Below, piece by piece: positions 26,519 to 35,912 of a DNA stretch of 64,000 bases. A program made the position numbers and the translations under genes. The notes under the pieces were generated by a model, which was not told the DNA's origin, made no database searches, and saw nothing but the letters and a program-made list of their open reading frames with translations. Origin of the DNA: an uncultured Kordiimonas sp. (GTDB lineage Bacteria; Pseudomonadota; Alphaproteobacteria; Sphingomonadales; Kordiimonadaceae); contig CANMRM010000003.1 in the NCBI GenBank assembly GCA_947500295.1, forward strand, positions 492,199 to 556,198, given 5' to 3'. The stretch's first letter is position 1, and every line of letters starts with the position of its first letter.

Positions 26519-26974
26519 ATGCTTAGGGACGAATTGACGACGTCGATGAAAGAAGCCATGCGCGCCAAAGAAGCCCGCAAGCTTTCCACCGTTCGACTGA
26601 TACTGGCGGCCATCAAGGAAAAAGACATCGAAATGCGCGGCGTCGACGCTGGCGATCGCGATGATGATGCAGTTATCACAGATATTCTGTCGAAGATGGT
26701 CAAACAGCGCCGTGACAGCATAAAGGCCTACGAAGAGGGCGGCCGATGTGAACTTGCCGAGCGCGAGAAAGAAGAAATCAACATCATCGAAGAGTTTCTG
26801 CCCAAGCAGATGAGCGATGATGAGATCAAGGCTGCTGCGGAAACAGTGGTTGCCGAGCTTGGCGCTGAAGGATTGAAGGACATTGGCAGGTGTATGGGCG
26901 CGCTGAAGTCCAAATACGCCGGGCAGATGGATTTCGCGAAAGCCAGTGTGACCATAAAAGGCATGCTGAGCTAG
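26519..26974 (+). CDS. GatB/YqeY domain protein
   Basis: A 151-residue helical protein of the YqeY family, related to the C-terminal tRNA-binding domain of GatB. Landmarks: RDELTTSMKEAMRAKEARKLSTVRLILAAIKEKDIE, MVKQRRDSIKAYEEGGR, EEFLPKQMSDDEI, and LKSKYAGQMDFAKASVTIKGML. Its cellular role is unsettled (tRNA-linked or polymerase-linked). ATG 26519 has GCAGGG upstream. The position between carA and dnaG-rpoD is a conserved arrangement in alphaproteobacteria, here interrupted by two small genes and a LysR gene. Confidence 0.92.
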   Translation: MLRDELTTSMKEAMRAKEARKLSTVRLILAAIKEKDIEMRGVDAGDRDDDAVITDILSKMVKQRRDSIKAYEEGGRCELAEREKEEINIIEEFLPKQMSDDEIKAAAETVVAELGAEGLKDIGRCMGALKSKYAGQMDFAKASVTIKGMLS

Positions 26975-26984
26975 GCCCTATCGT

Positions 26985-27275
26985 GTGAAGTGGTTTTCCA
27001 TTGTCTTCTGTTTTCTGTGCATTTTTGCAACAATGTACGCTGCTGGCGTGCTCGCGTTGATGGCTACGTTTGCAACAGATTCGGGGCCCAACAAAACTGC
27101 TTCTATAGTGTTCGAGACTGCTCGTTTTATCACTTTGTTGCCAATCACCATGCTTCTGTATGTGATTTTCAAGAAACAAAATTCGAAAACGCCTTTTGCT
27201 ATCGCGTGCATCTTGGCTGGTTTAGTGCCACTAGCCTACGGCGCTTTCTGGGTCGCAGCTCATTTTGTATATTGA
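26985..27275 (+). CDS. Small three-helix membrane protein, unknown function
   Basis: A 96-residue predicted membrane protein starting at GTG 26985, 10 nt after yqeY. It has three hydrophobic segments: WFSIVFCFLCIFATMYAAGV, FITLLPITMLLYVIF and FAIACILAGLVPLAYGAFW. No clear ribosome site is seen, so it may depend on coupling to yqeY. I do not recognise a family. The dense hydrophobic pattern makes chance unlikely, but the base composition is more AT-rich than that of its neighbours, which could mean recent acquisition. Confidence 0.5.
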   Translation: MKWFSIVFCFLCIFATMYAAGVLALMATFATDSGPNKTASIVFETARFITLLPITMLLYVIFKKQNSKTPFAIACILAGLVPLAYGAFWVAAHFVY

Positions 27276-27310
27276 TAGTTAGCAGGCCTCCGCTGGCTAC
27301 CAGCGCATCT

Positions 27311-27532
27311 CTATATGCTGCCGAGGTGTCGAACGGCGAAGCGCACACCCAGGCCATGTTTGCGGTCAGATGTGTCAGCCTCTGGGTCTGCTTTTTGGAC
27401 TTCTTCTTTTGCAATTTCCCGCGCACGGTGCATCACCAATTCGTCTATCGGCGCATAGGCGACCGTCAGTTTTTCCAAAAAGCTGCGCTTATCATCTGCA
27501 TTAGAAATATATAACTTATTCTTAGCCATCAT
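27311..27532 (-). CDS. Small charged protein of unknown function, divergent from the LysR gene
   Basis: A 73-residue cytoplasmic protein with strong AGGAGG 4 nt before ATG 27532 (second ATG follows directly). The sequence is MMAKNKLYISNADDKRSF to RFAVRHLGSI, rich in charged helices (REIAKEEVQKADPEAD). No family is recognised. It diverges from the LysR gene across a 100-nt region, so it may be the LysR target. The longer frame to 27727 runs into the LysR coding region and is not used. Confidence 0.6.
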   Translation of the reverse strand: MMAKNKLYISNADDKRSFLEKLTVAYAPIDELVMHRAREIAKEEVQKADPEADTSDRKHGLGVRFAVRHLGSI

Positions 27533-27632
27533 TGCCTCCTGTCTTGGGGGTGCATTGAATATTTGCCATAATTGCTGGTAATACAAATTCGTAATGCTAA
27601 GAAAGAGACTTAGATAAAATAAGGAAAGATCG

Positions 27633-28526
27633 ATGTTTCGACTGCGCACTCTGTCAGGGTTGCTTGCATTTGATGCAGCGGCGCGCCACAGCAGCCTGAC
27701 GCTGGCCGCACGCGAACTCGGGCGCACTCAGTCGGCTGTCAGCCAGCAGGTGAAAGCGCTTGAAGAGGAGCTTGGCCTACAGCTTTTTGTGCGGCGACCC
27801 AAGGAAGTAACCTTGACACCGGAGGGTCGAGCCTTCGCGGAAACCCTCCAGCGTTCCCTGAAGGATATTGAAGCAACTGTTACATCGCTTCAGCAACGCG
27901 AAGAGCCCAATGTACTTAGGCTCACGACCTACCAGTCGTTTGCCATCCACTGGCTGATTCCGCGCCTTCCGCGATTTAATATGAGGCACCCTGAAATTGA
28001 TGTGCGAATCAATGCGGACGATCAGCGTCTGGATTTGAGGGCGCAGGGGATGGATTTGGCCATTCGGGTTGGAACAGTACCTTCCTTGTCAATTATATTA
28101 GGCGAGGAAACTTTCTCCCCGATTTATGCACCGAGCTTGTCGCCTGACCGTCGCATAGAGGCCGGACAGGTGACGGACCACCGCCTGCTCGCGCACGAGC
28201 ATGCCCATTTGTGGGCGGAGTGGTTCGAGCTCAATGGCCTTGATATCGAGCAGGTGGATATCGCAACGGATTATAGCCATTCGGGCCTCTTGGTTCAGGC
28301 GGCTTTGGCGGGCGGTGGTGTCGCGCTCGCGCCGCCATTGATTGCAGCTGACGCCATCGCCTCAGGCAGGCTGTGTTGTGTTCCCGGCAGGCCATTGCCG
28401 ACCGGATATTTCTACTACCTGGAAGCGGCGCGCGAGAAGCCACCAGAGAAGGTCAGGTTGTTTTTTGACTGGATGCAGGAAGAAATGGCGGAAATGGAGC
28501 GCGAAAGTGAAGCGTGGTTTCGCTGA
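27633..28526 (+). CDS. LysR family transcriptional regulator (GcvA-like)
   Basis: A 297-residue LysR regulator. The N-terminal HTH reads LRTLSGLLAFDAAARHSSLTLAARELGRTQSAVSQQVKALEEELGLQLFVRRPK, whose opening and SAVSQQVKALE helix resemble the GcvA subgroup. The substrate-binding domain follows (about residues 90-290) with typical LAIRVGTVPS and GLLVQAALAGGGVALAPPLIA segments. Length is standard. The divergent 73-residue gene at 27532 is the usual candidate for its control. It sits within the yqeY-dnaG interval. Confidence 0.93.
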   Translation: MFRLRTLSGLLAFDAAARHSSLTLAARELGRTQSAVSQQVKALEEELGLQLFVRRPKEVTLTPEGRAFAETLQRSLKDIEATVTSLQQREEPNVLRLTTYQSFAIHWLIPRLPRFNMRHPEIDVRINADDQRLDLRAQGMDLAIRVGTVPSLSIILGEETFSPIYAPSLSPDRRIEAGQVTDHRLLAHEHAHLWAEWFELNGLDIEQVDIATDYSHSGLLVQAALAGGGVALAPPLIAADAIASGRLCCVPGRPLPTGYFYYLEAAREKPPEKVRLFFDWMQEEMAEMERESEAWFR

Positions 28527-28622
28527 TCGCCACCTAAAATGCGAATCTAGTGGATAGGGCAAAAGCCCCTGTGCTAAATGGAATCAATCCTAATTTGACC
28601 CTGTAATTTTCCGAGTGCATGC

Positions 28623-30506
28623 ATGGCGCTGAGTCCGCAGTTTCTGGATGAATTAAAGCATCGCTTTACCCTGTCTGACGTCGTTGGTCGGTCGGTAAAG
28701 CTCGTGCGGCGCGGGCGGGAAAGCACGGGGCTGTGTCCTTTCCACAACGAGAAAACACCCAGCTTCACGGTCAATGATCAAAAAGGCTTTTACCACTGCT
28801 TTGGCTGTGGTGAGCATGGCAGTGTTCTGGATTTTGTCATGAAAACCCAGGGGATGACTTTCCCTGAAGCCGTGGAAACACTGGCGGGTGAGGTTGGCAT
28901 GGAAGTGCCAAAACCAAGCCGGGAGGAAATCGAACGTCAGAAAGAGCGTGCCAGTCTTGCTGAAGTGATGGACGCGGTGGCGGGCTGGTACCAGACCCAG
29001 CTGCGTGCGCAGGTTGGGAAGGGAGCGCTTGACTATATCAAGGGCCGCGGCCTGGCAGACGAGACCCTCACACGTTTTGGGCTTGGCTACGCGCCTGCGG
29101 GGCGTACAGCCCTCAAGGAAGCGATGAAGGCGCGTGACATCGAAGAAGACCAGCTTGTTGAAACAGGCATGCTGATCAAGCCCGAGGACGGTGGTGCCGC
29201 CTATGATCGCTTTCGCGATCGGCTGATGTTTCCGATTACGGACCGGCAGGGCAGGGTGATTGCATTTGGTGGCAGGGCACTTTCGAAAGATGCCAAAGCA
29301 AAATATCTGAACAGCCCCGAAACTGGCCTATTTCACAAGGGTGCAACACTCTATAACTGGGCCAACGTGCGCGCTGCCAGCTACGACGCAGGGCAAGTGC
29401 TGGTGGTGGAAGGCTATATGGACGTGATCGCGCTGGCGCAGGCAGGCATTGATTATGCGGTGGCGCCGCTCGGCACTGCACTTACCGAAGAGCAGATATC
29501 GCATCTCTGGCAGATGGCGGACGAGCCAATATTGTCGTTTGACGGTGACAATGCAGGCCAGCGTGCCGCTGGCCGGGCTGTGGAGCGTGCGTTACCGATG
29601 CTGCGGCCCGGTAAATCCCTGCGGTTTATGATGATGCCGCCGGGCGACGATCCGGACAGTCTTGTGCAGCGTGAGGGCAGGGAAGCGATTGAGGCCCTGA
29701 TTGACAAGGCGGAGCCTCTGGTGTCCGTACTCTGGAACAATATAACGGTCGGTGTTCATGCTGATACGCCAGAGCGACGTGCCGGCCTTGAGAAAAAAGT
29801 CTTCGGCAAGCTTGCTGAGATCCAGGACGAAAATGTCAAAGGCCTGTATCAGCGTGAATTCCGGGATCGGCTTTTCCAAAGGTTCAGACCACAAAGGAAC
29901 CGCACGAATTCGGGCGGCGCAAGAGGTTCGGGTCGCAAGCGGCTTGCACCTGCCACAGGGCTCCTGGCATCAACAAAGCTGGGTCGTGTAAAATCAGGCG
30001 CCCCTGTAACGGACACCTTGCAGCAGTTGCTTGTGCTCACCCTCGTCAACCATCCGGAAATTCTGGTGAGGCATGAAGAGGAAGTAGCAGGGCTTGAATT
30101 CAGTGTTCCGGGACTTGACGGCGTGCGTAATGCGCTTGTAGAGAAAGCCGCCTTCGGTGATGCCCTTGACCGCGAGGCTGTGCATACCCATCTGGAGGCA
30201 GCAGGCCATATGGACATCGTCAGAAGAACAGCTGCGGACAAATCCCTGAAAGGGGACTGGTTCGCCTGGCCGGAGGCTGCTTTGTCTGATGCGTTGACGG
30301 GATTTGAACATCTCTTGTCGCGCTATCAGCATATAACCGCTGCCAAAACGGCCTATGAGCAGGCTGAAGCCGACTATGCGGCCGACATGACGGAAGAAAA
30401 TCACGCACGATTTGTTGCTGCGCAAGCCACATTTCGAGCGCTGGAAGAAAAAGAAGCAGATAAAGAAGGATATCGCCTCGAATCAGGCAGGTTTTCTTTT
30501 ATTTAA
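28623..30506 (+). CDS. dnaG: DNA primase
   Basis: A 627-residue primase that makes RNA primers at replication forks. The CHC2 zinc finger is at residues about 40-65 (GLCPFHNEKTPSF, FYHCFGCGEHG). The TOPRIM catalytic core has VVEGYMDVIALAQAG and SFDGDNAGQRAAGRA. The C-terminal part, which would contact the DnaB helicase, is helical and of usual length. ATG 28623 is at the conserved MALSPQFLDELK start. rpoD follows after 43 nt, the macromolecular-synthesis order expected in alphaproteobacteria. Confidence 0.98.
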   Translation: MALSPQFLDELKHRFTLSDVVGRSVKLVRRGRESTGLCPFHNEKTPSFTVNDQKGFYHCFGCGEHGSVLDFVMKTQGMTFPEAVETLAGEVGMEVPKPSREEIERQKERASLAEVMDAVAGWYQTQLRAQVGKGALDYIKGRGLADETLTRFGLGYAPAGRTALKEAMKARDIEEDQLVETGMLIKPEDGGAAYDRFRDRLMFPITDRQGRVIAFGGRALSKDAKAKYLNSPETGLFHKGATLYNWANVRAASYDAGQVLVVEGYMDVIALAQAGIDYAVAPLGTALTEEQISHLWQMADEPILSFDGDNAGQRAAGRAVERALPMLRPGKSLRFMMMPPGDDPDSLVQREGREAIEALIDKAEPLVSVLWNNITVGVHADTPERRAGLEKKVFGKLAEIQDENVKGLYQREFRDRLFQRFRPQRNRTNSGGARGSGRKRLAPATGLLASTKLGRVKSGAPVTDTLQQLLVLTLVNHPEILVRHEEEVAGLEFSVPGLDGVRNALVEKAAFGDALDREAVHTHLEAAGHMDIVRRTAADKSLKGDWFAWPEAALSDALTGFEHLLSRYQHITAAKTAYEQAEADYAADMTEENHARFVAAQATFRALEEKEADKEGYRLESGRFSFI

Positions 30507-30549
30507 TGTGCTATGACTGCGATTCGCGCAGATCTGGAGTAATTTTTAC

Positions 30550-32601
30550 ATGGCAACTAAAGCGACTCAGGAAGAAGACACTCGTCCAGAGGCAGAAGAT
30601 TCGGCTGCTGGCCCACGTGTTGATTTGACGGAAGCTGCCGTCAAAAAAATGATCGCAAAGGCGAAAGAGCGTGGCTACATCTCCTATGATGAAGTGAACG
30701 CCGCTTTGCCAACCGAAGAAATGTCTTCCGAGAAAATCGAAGACGTTATGACCATGCTGTCCGAAATGGGCATCAATGTCGTAGACAGCGACGAAGAGCC
30801 GGACGAAGCCGAAGAGACGCCAAGCCCGGAAGCCGAAAAAGAAGAATTCAAAACCACCGATAAAAAAGAAGCGAGTGATCGTACGGATGACCCGGTTCGG
30901 ATGTATCTGCGTGAGATGGGGTCCGTTGAACTGCTGTCGCGTGAGGGCGAAATTGCCATCGCCAAACGCATAGAAGCGGGCCGGGCCACAATGATCGAGG
31001 GCTTGTGCATGAGCCCGCTCACTTTCAAGGCTATCACCGATTGGGCGTTGCGGCTTGAAAATGAAGAAATGCTGCTGCGTGATATTATTGATCTTGAAGC
31101 CACCATTGGCAAACAGCCAAATGCGGAAGAGCTGGAAGACGAAAACGCTGGTGATGTCCTGGCTGAAGGAGCCAAAAGCGCGGAGAAGGAAGAAAAGCCC
31201 GAGGAAGAGTCCGGCGACACCGACAATGCGGATGGTGATACCAAGGCTGAAGGTGAAGAGGGCGAAGGCGGAGAAAGTAGCGAAGGCGGAGAGGGTACGA
31301 AATCCTCCGATGATGACTATGATGACGATGTCGCCATGTCCCTTTCGGCCATGGAAGAGCACCTGAAACCTGAAACCATCGAAAAGTTTCAGAAGATTAC
31401 ATCGACCTATAAAAAGTACGCCAAGCTGCAGGATGCGCGTCTGGCGGCCGCAGTTCAAAGCGAAGGCCTGTCGACTGCACAGGAAAGGCGCTTCAAGAAG
31501 CTCGGCGACGAATTGATCGAATTGATCAGTTCGGTGAAGTTCAACAATATGCGTATCGAAGAGCTGGTGGACGAGCTTTATGGCCTGAACAAGCGCTTGA
31601 TGACGCTTTCCGGTCGGCTGCTGCGGCTTGCTGAAAGTCACAAAGTCAGCCGTATCGCGTTTTTGGACGAATATCAGGGCAACGAACTCGAAGATGGCTG
31701 GCTTGAGAGAGTTGGCGCACTTAAGGGGCGTGGCTGGTCAAGCTTTGTAGAGCAGGAACGCACCGCGATCGTTAACATCCGCGATCAGGTCGGTGAGCTT
31801 GTCAATCGCTCTGGCCTGCATGTAGGTGAATTCCGCCGTATTGTTCGTACGGTGCAGAAGGGCGAGAAAGAAGCCAGAATTGCCAAGAAAGAAATGGTGG
31901 AAGCCAACCTCAGGCTGGTGATTTCCATTGCCAAGAAATACACCAACCGTGGCCTGCAATTCCTTGACCTCATTCAGGAAGGTAACATCGGCCTGATGAA
32001 GGCGGTGGATAAATTTGAGTATCGCCGGGGCTACAAGTTTTCGACCTATGCGACATGGTGGATCAGGCAGGCCATCACGCGGTCGATCGCCGATCAGGCC
32101 CGAACTATCCGAATTCCGGTGCATATGATCGAAACCATCAACAAGCTGGTTCGTACCGGACGGCAGATGCTGCATGAAATTGGCCGTGAAGCAACGCCGG
32201 AAGAACTTGCTGAACGCCTGTCCATGCCACTTGAAAAAGTGCGCAAGGTTATGAAGATCGCGAAAGAACCAATCAGCCTGGAAACACCGATCGGTGACGA
32301 GGAAGACAGCCACCTTGGCGACTTTATCGAAGACAAGAACGCGGTGCTGCCGGTTGATGCTGCGATACAGTCGAACCTCAGGGAAACGACAACACGTGTG
32401 CTTGCGTCCCTGACCCCGCGGGAGGAGCGTGTCCTGCGTATGCGTTTCGGCATCGGCATGAACACAGATCATACGCTTGAAGAAGTTGGCCAACAGTTCT
32501 CGGTTACGCGGGAGCGGATCAGGCAGATCGAAGCAAAAGCACTTCGTAAACTCAAACACCCCAGCAGGTCGCGGCAGCTTCGAAGCTTCCTCGACACCTA
32601 G
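30550..32601 (+). CDS. rpoD: RNA polymerase sigma factor RpoD (sigma-70)
   Basis: A 683-residue housekeeping sigma factor. Region 1.1 is at the N-terminus, region 1.2 reads [29 protein letters not shown], and a long acidic insert (residues about 195-265, rich in E/G/D) precedes the non-conserved region. Region 2 reads [41 protein letters not shown] then [29 protein letters not shown]; region 4 ends with [21 protein letters not shown] strong terminator follows directly and overlaps the next gene start. Confidence 0.99.
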   Translation: MATKATQEEDTRPEAEDSAAGPRVDLTEAAVKKMIAKAKERGYISYDEVNAALPTEEMSSEKIEDVMTMLSEMGINVVDSDEEPDEAEETPSPEAEKEEFKTTDKKEASDRTDDPVRMYLREMGSVELLSREGEIAIAKRIEAGRATMIEGLCMSPLTFKAITDWALRLENEEMLLRDIIDLEATIGKQPNAEELEDENAGDVLAEGAKSAEKEEKPEEESGDTDNADGDTKAEGEEGEGGESSEGGEGTKSSDDDYDDDVAMSLSAMEEHLKPETIEKFQKITSTYKKYAKLQDARLAAAVQSEGLSTAQERRFKKLGDELIELISSVKFNNMRIEELVDELYGLNKRLMTLSGRLLRLAESHKVSRIAFLDEYQGNELEDGWLERVGALKGRGWSSFVEQERTAIVNIRDQVGELVNRSGLHVGEFRRIVRTVQKGEKEARIAKKEMVEANLRLVISIAKKYTNRGLQFLDLIQEGNIGLMKAVDKFEYRRGYKFSTYATWWIRQAITRSIADQARTIRIPVHMIETINKLVRTGRQMLHEIGREATPEELAERLSMPLEKVRKVMKIAKEPISLETPIGDEEDSHLGDFIEDKNAVLPVDAAIQSNLRETTTRVLASLTPREERVLRMRFGIGMNTDHTLEEVGQQFSVTRERIRQIEAKALRKLKHPSRSRQLRSFLDT

Positions 32602-32634
32602 TGGTGACACTTTGAGTCAAAGAGCAGATAAAAT

Positions 32635-32668
32635 AACGGACGGCCTTATGAGGCTGTCCGTTTTTTTT
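32635..32668 (+). terminator. rpoD terminator overlapping the start of the next gene
   Basis: A 12-bp stem (AACGGACGGCCT paired with AGGCTGTCCGTT, one G-T pair, TATG loop) is followed by eight T (32661-32668). It ends 67 nt past rpoD. The ATG at 32648 of the downstream protease lies in its loop. Confidence 0.85.
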
Positions 32669-33559
32669 ATCCTGATCTTGTCTGTCGGCATGACTGCCGG
32701 GGCGCAGGACTCCATTGACGACACGCACCTTATTATGCCGGACCGTTATGACCGTCCGATGGTGGGCACGATGGTCAATGGCATGGGGCCTTTTCCATTC
32801 ATCATTGATACTGGTGCAAGCAAAAGCGTTATCTATCGTGGATTGACGGCGATGACCGGCCTTACGGCCCTGCCAAACCAGTCAAAGCGGATCATTACAG
32901 CGAGTGGCTACAAACGCGTGCTGGTCTATCCCGTTACGGATTTTTACGTGTTGGGCCGAACGCTCAAGGTGGAAGAAACAGTTGCGTTGCCGGATATCAT
33001 CGGCTCTCAGGCCAAAGGGCTGATCGGAGTCGACATGCTCGCGGGGCATACGCTCTTTATGGATATGTTGGCAGGCGAAGCCAACCTTGAGCTCTCGAGT
33101 AGAGCATCGCCGGGAGAAGACTGGATTATGATCCAGGGTCGACCGGTCGCTTATGGGTCTCTGGCTTTGGAGGTCAACATCGGTGGCCTCGACGTTCCAG
33201 TGATCGTGGATACTGGTGCCTCTGACACGGTTATCAATACCGCCGGCTCGGAAGCTGTCGCTCGTTCAGCCGAAGGCATTCGCCGGGAAACCATTCGGGC
33301 AAGCATATCTGGCGGGCGGGAGATGGTGTTCACCGCGCTGCGGGTGCCTGAGTTTGGCATTGGTGGCTTCACACGAAGCAACATGCGGTTGGTTGTTTCG
33401 GATGTGCCGGTTTTTGCTCTTCTCGGCGCTGGAGAAGTGCCGGCGATCATATTGGGGATGGACTTGCTGGGCGAGCAACCCTTTGCCATAGATTTCCAGA
33501 ATTGGCGTTTGTACATCAAAGATGCACGCCTAAACGACGAGACTGTTCAGGCTCGTTGA
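32648..33559 (+). CDS. Exported retropepsin-like aspartic protease with two DTGA motifs
   Basis: A 303-residue protein with a signal peptide (MRLSVFFILILSVGMTAGAQ). Two aspartic-protease motifs are visible: PFIIDTGASKSVIY (about residue 52) and VIVDTGASDTVIN (about residue 185), so both lobes sit on one chain, unlike dimeric retropepsins. The start is unsettled: ATG 32648 lies in the loop of the rpoD terminator and has no clear ribosome site; TTG 32612 in the same frame is an alternative. Expression may need read-through or an internal promoter, with the hairpin masking the start. It probably acts in the periplasm; the substrate is unknown. Confidence 0.78.
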   Translation: MRLSVFFILILSVGMTAGAQDSIDDTHLIMPDRYDRPMVGTMVNGMGPFPFIIDTGASKSVIYRGLTAMTGLTALPNQSKRIITASGYKRVLVYPVTDFYVLGRTLKVEETVALPDIIGSQAKGLIGVDMLAGHTLFMDMLAGEANLELSSRASPGEDWIMIQGRPVAYGSLALEVNIGGLDVPVIVDTGASDTVINTAGSEAVARSAEGIRRETIRASISGGREMVFTALRVPEFGIGGFTRSNMRLVVSDVPVFALLGAGEVPAIILGMDLLGEQPFAIDFQNWRLYIKDARLNDETVQAR

Positions 33560-33582
33560 TCATTGCTGGAGCGGCCAGGGAT

Positions 33583-34416
33583 TTAGGTGTCGGTAAACAG
33601 AGACAAAATAGCTGATGGTTGACGGTTTGCAATGTTCAAGGCGGTTCTGCCCAAAGCTTCCCGGACCTGATTGGCTTCAAACTCCGCGTTTACAGCGGCC
33701 AGGTCGGCGTCCACCAGGTTGCCGAGGCCTTCCCGGGTTGTGTTGCCCAGTGTTTCAGTGAATTCTTTAAGTTGCTCCAGATTGTTAGCGCCAGAACCAA
33801 ACTCAGACAGCACATTACTTAGGTTGGCCAAGCTTTCGTCAATGGCGGATACAGCGGTTTGGGCTTCGCTGAGCGTCTGGATACTCTGATTGCCCACAAG
33901 TGTTACATTTGGACCTCCCAGCGTCAGGTCTCTTGCTGCAATCGTTACATTGTCCTGTCCATTTGTGCCGGTGATGGCCGTGATATCTGTTCCACCTGAG
34001 TTGATTGCGTTGGTGCCGTTGAAATCTGCGCTCTCAACAATTGAATTTATCTGGTCTCGCACCGACGTGAACTGATCGTTCAATATGCGGCGACTGTCTT
34101 CATCGAGGCCCGGGTCCGCCGCTTTCAAGGCTGTTTCCCGCAGGTCCAGAAGCAGGGTGGAAACCGAATTACCTGCCGCAATGGAGACGTCCGCCGTTGA
34201 TATGGCGCGATTGATCGAGTCCTTGGTAACGTTGAGGCCGGCAATATCACTCTGAAGGATATTGGCAATCGCCAGAATAGCAGCGTCGTCATCCGGCCCG
34301 TTTACCCGCAACCCTGTTGAGATTTTTTCACGAGTTTCGCCAAGTGCGGACGACGCACTGCGCAGGTTCTGCACGCCCGAAAAGGCGCCAGGATTTGTGT
34401 TGATCGAATTAACCAT
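33583..34416 (-). CDS. Flagellin family protein, orphan gene
   Basis: A 277-residue flagellin: N-terminal D0/D1 helices (NSINTNPGAFSGVQNLRSASSALGETREKISTGLRVNGPDDDAAILAIAN) and a C-terminal helix (ADLAAVNAEFEANQVREALGRTALNIANRQPSAILSLF) match the conserved ends of flagellin. The central variable domain is short. The start is ATG 34416; the frame has a TTG one codon earlier. There are no other flagellar genes in the window. Its promoter region shares a 27-bp element with the DUF2336-PAS gene. It is likely exported by the flagellar type III system. Confidence 0.9.
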   Translation of the reverse strand: MVNSINTNPGAFSGVQNLRSASSALGETREKISTGLRVNGPDDDAAILAIANILQSDIAGLNVTKDSINRAISTADVSIAAGNSVSTLLLDLRETALKAADPGLDEDSRRILNDQFTSVRDQINSIVESADFNGTNAINSGGTDITAITGTNGQDNVTIAARDLTLGGPNVTLVGNQSIQTLSEAQTAVSAIDESLANLSNVLSEFGSGANNLEQLKEFTETLGNTTREGLGNLVDADLAAVNAEFEANQVREALGRTALNIANRQPSAILSLFTDT

Positions 34417-34518
34417 CAAACAGCACCAATAAAAATGCCCTCACGCCGTGAATGCCTCCCCAGGCAAGCGTGTGAACGTACCCAACTGCGATTTTGTCAC
34501 AAATGACATCAGAGCAGA

Positions 34519-34545
34519 AGAAATGGATAAAATTTTATCTAATTT
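34519..34545 (-). promoter_or_regulatory. 27-bp element shared with the DUF2336 promoter (copy B)
   Basis: This stretch matches 16577-16603 at 25 of 27 positions. Its core contains a perfect 14-bp palindrome, GATAAAATTTTATC (34526-34539), that is slightly broken in copy A. It lies 102 nt upstream of the flagellin start. Confidence 0.55.
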
Positions 34546-34553
34546 GGTGGTTG

Positions 34554-35912
34554 TCAGAATTCCTGTCGGCTGAACAACTGGCCGCCCCGAAGGGTGTACC
34601 GGATGGACCGGAAGGCTCCAATGGACTGCGTAGGGTCTTCTGCCATCAAAACGAGATCGGCATCCTTGCCAACCTCGATTGAGCCTGTTTGCTGGTTGAG
34701 GAACAGGATGCGCGCGTTTGCCATCGTTGCCATATAGATTGCGTCTGCCGGGCGCAGACCCATGTCGACATGGCGTTGCATTTCATCAATAAGAGCAGAC
34801 CCCAGCACCACGCCGGGCGTTCCAGCATCACTTCCCATGCCGACATTAACACCAGCATCAATCAGCTTTTTCGTATTGTTTTGCAATGTCTTCTGGTACC
34901 GGGAAACCAGGTAGGAAAACGGATACCAGTCTCGCCAGTTTTGCCTCATGATTGGGGAACTCAGGCTTGAGTATAAAGAGCTCCCGTTGACAAGGTCCGG
35001 GTCGTAGCTTTTCTGTCTTTCGGCAGATTTTGAATTGTCTTCGATAGCAGCAAATGCCGACAAGGTCGCCATATAGGCCGCGCGTCTCCCTTTCATCAAG
35101 CTGATAAGTTGCGGATCGACGTTGCCAATAATAAGGCCTGTCGTGATCGCATCTGCACCGGCACGCAAGGCGTTTTTGGCAAGGGAAACCTGGGTGGTGT
35201 GGACAAATACCCGTCTTTCCCGCTGATGGGCATAGGAAATAGCAGAGGTAAGCGCCTTCTCGGAAAAAAGAGGCAGGGCTTTTCCTGTCAACCACGCTTT
35301 GTCATCGTAGGATAGCTTGATGACATTGGCGCCTGCGCGAATTTGCGCATTGATGGCGGCTTTCAGGCCGCCCACCGTCGCAGTTTTGAAGTCCCCCCAT
35401 CCTCCTTCCGGCCCGATGTGACGCCCGGCTGTCAGAAACCGGGGATAGCGGCTAGGCATTTTCGAAACCGCCGTTCTCAGGGATTTATGTACCTCCGAGG
35501 GAATGCTGGGGTTGAATACAGATGTGATCCCCCAATACAAGTTTTTGTGGAACAGCGACACGCGTGTATTGGTATCAATGTCCGCAAACCCGCCATTGCC
35601 AAGGTGTTGGTGAAGGTCAATCAGACCGGGAACAATAAATCCGCCGGCCAGATCGATCACACGACACCCACCGCAAACGTAGCTTTCGTCATTCAGCGAT
35701 GTAATTTTTCCCTCTTCGATCACCAGACTTGAGCCAGATGCCATAGTTTTGCTGTAACTGTCGAAATAGCTGAAATTAACAATCTGAAGCGGGTCTGATT
35801 GAGCGTTAGCCGGCGACGTGGTTATCACAAGCGCGATCGCCAGAAGGTACATGGGGAAAGAAATGAAGCGGCGATGCGGACGAGTGGTATTGTGCAAAGA
35901 CTTGCGATGCAT
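34554..35912 (-). CDS. Exported amidohydrolase (imidazolonepropionase-like)
   Basis: A 452-residue metal hydrolase. A signal peptide (FISFPMYLLAIALVITTSPANAQ) places it in the periplasm. Metal ligands are visible: HQH in GLIDLHQHLG, a Lys in NVIKLSYDD, His in VFVHTTQVS and Asp in GSDAGTPGVV. The end, IEVGKDADLVLMAEDP, closes the beta-sandwich typical of the family. Its ATG overlaps the TGA of the upstream histidine kinase by one base, indicating translational coupling. The substrate is unknown; related enzymes hydrolyse cyclic amides and peptides (prolidase or imidazolonepropionase types). Confidence 0.85.
   Translation of the reverse strand: MHRKSLHNTTRPHRRFISFPMYLLAIALVITTSPANAQSDPLQIVNFSYFDSYSKTMASGSSLVIEEGKITSLNDESYVCGGCRVIDLAGGFIVPGLIDLHQHLGNGGFADIDTNTRVSLFHKNLYWGITSVFNPSIPSEVHKSLRTAVSKMPSRYPRFLTAGRHIGPEGGWGDFKTATVGGLKAAINAQIRAGANVIKLSYDDKAWLTGKALPLFSEKALTSAISYAHQRERRVFVHTTQVSLAKNALRAGADAITTGLIIGNVDPQLISLMKGRRAAYMATLSAFAAIEDNSKSAERQKSYDPDLVNGSSLYSSLSSPIMRQNWRDWYPFSYLVSRYQKTLQNNTKKLIDAGVNVGMGSDAGTPGVVLGSALIDEMQRHVDMGLRPADAIYMATMANARILFLNQQTGSIEVGKDADLVLMAEDPTQSIGAFRSIRYTLRGGQLFSRQEF

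Noticed and set aside
30511..32610. Long minus-strand frames (376 and 290 residues) opposite rpoD
   Set aside because: RpoD is unmistakable on the plus strand. The antisense frames are Phe/Gly-rich shadows of its acidic region and conserved part.
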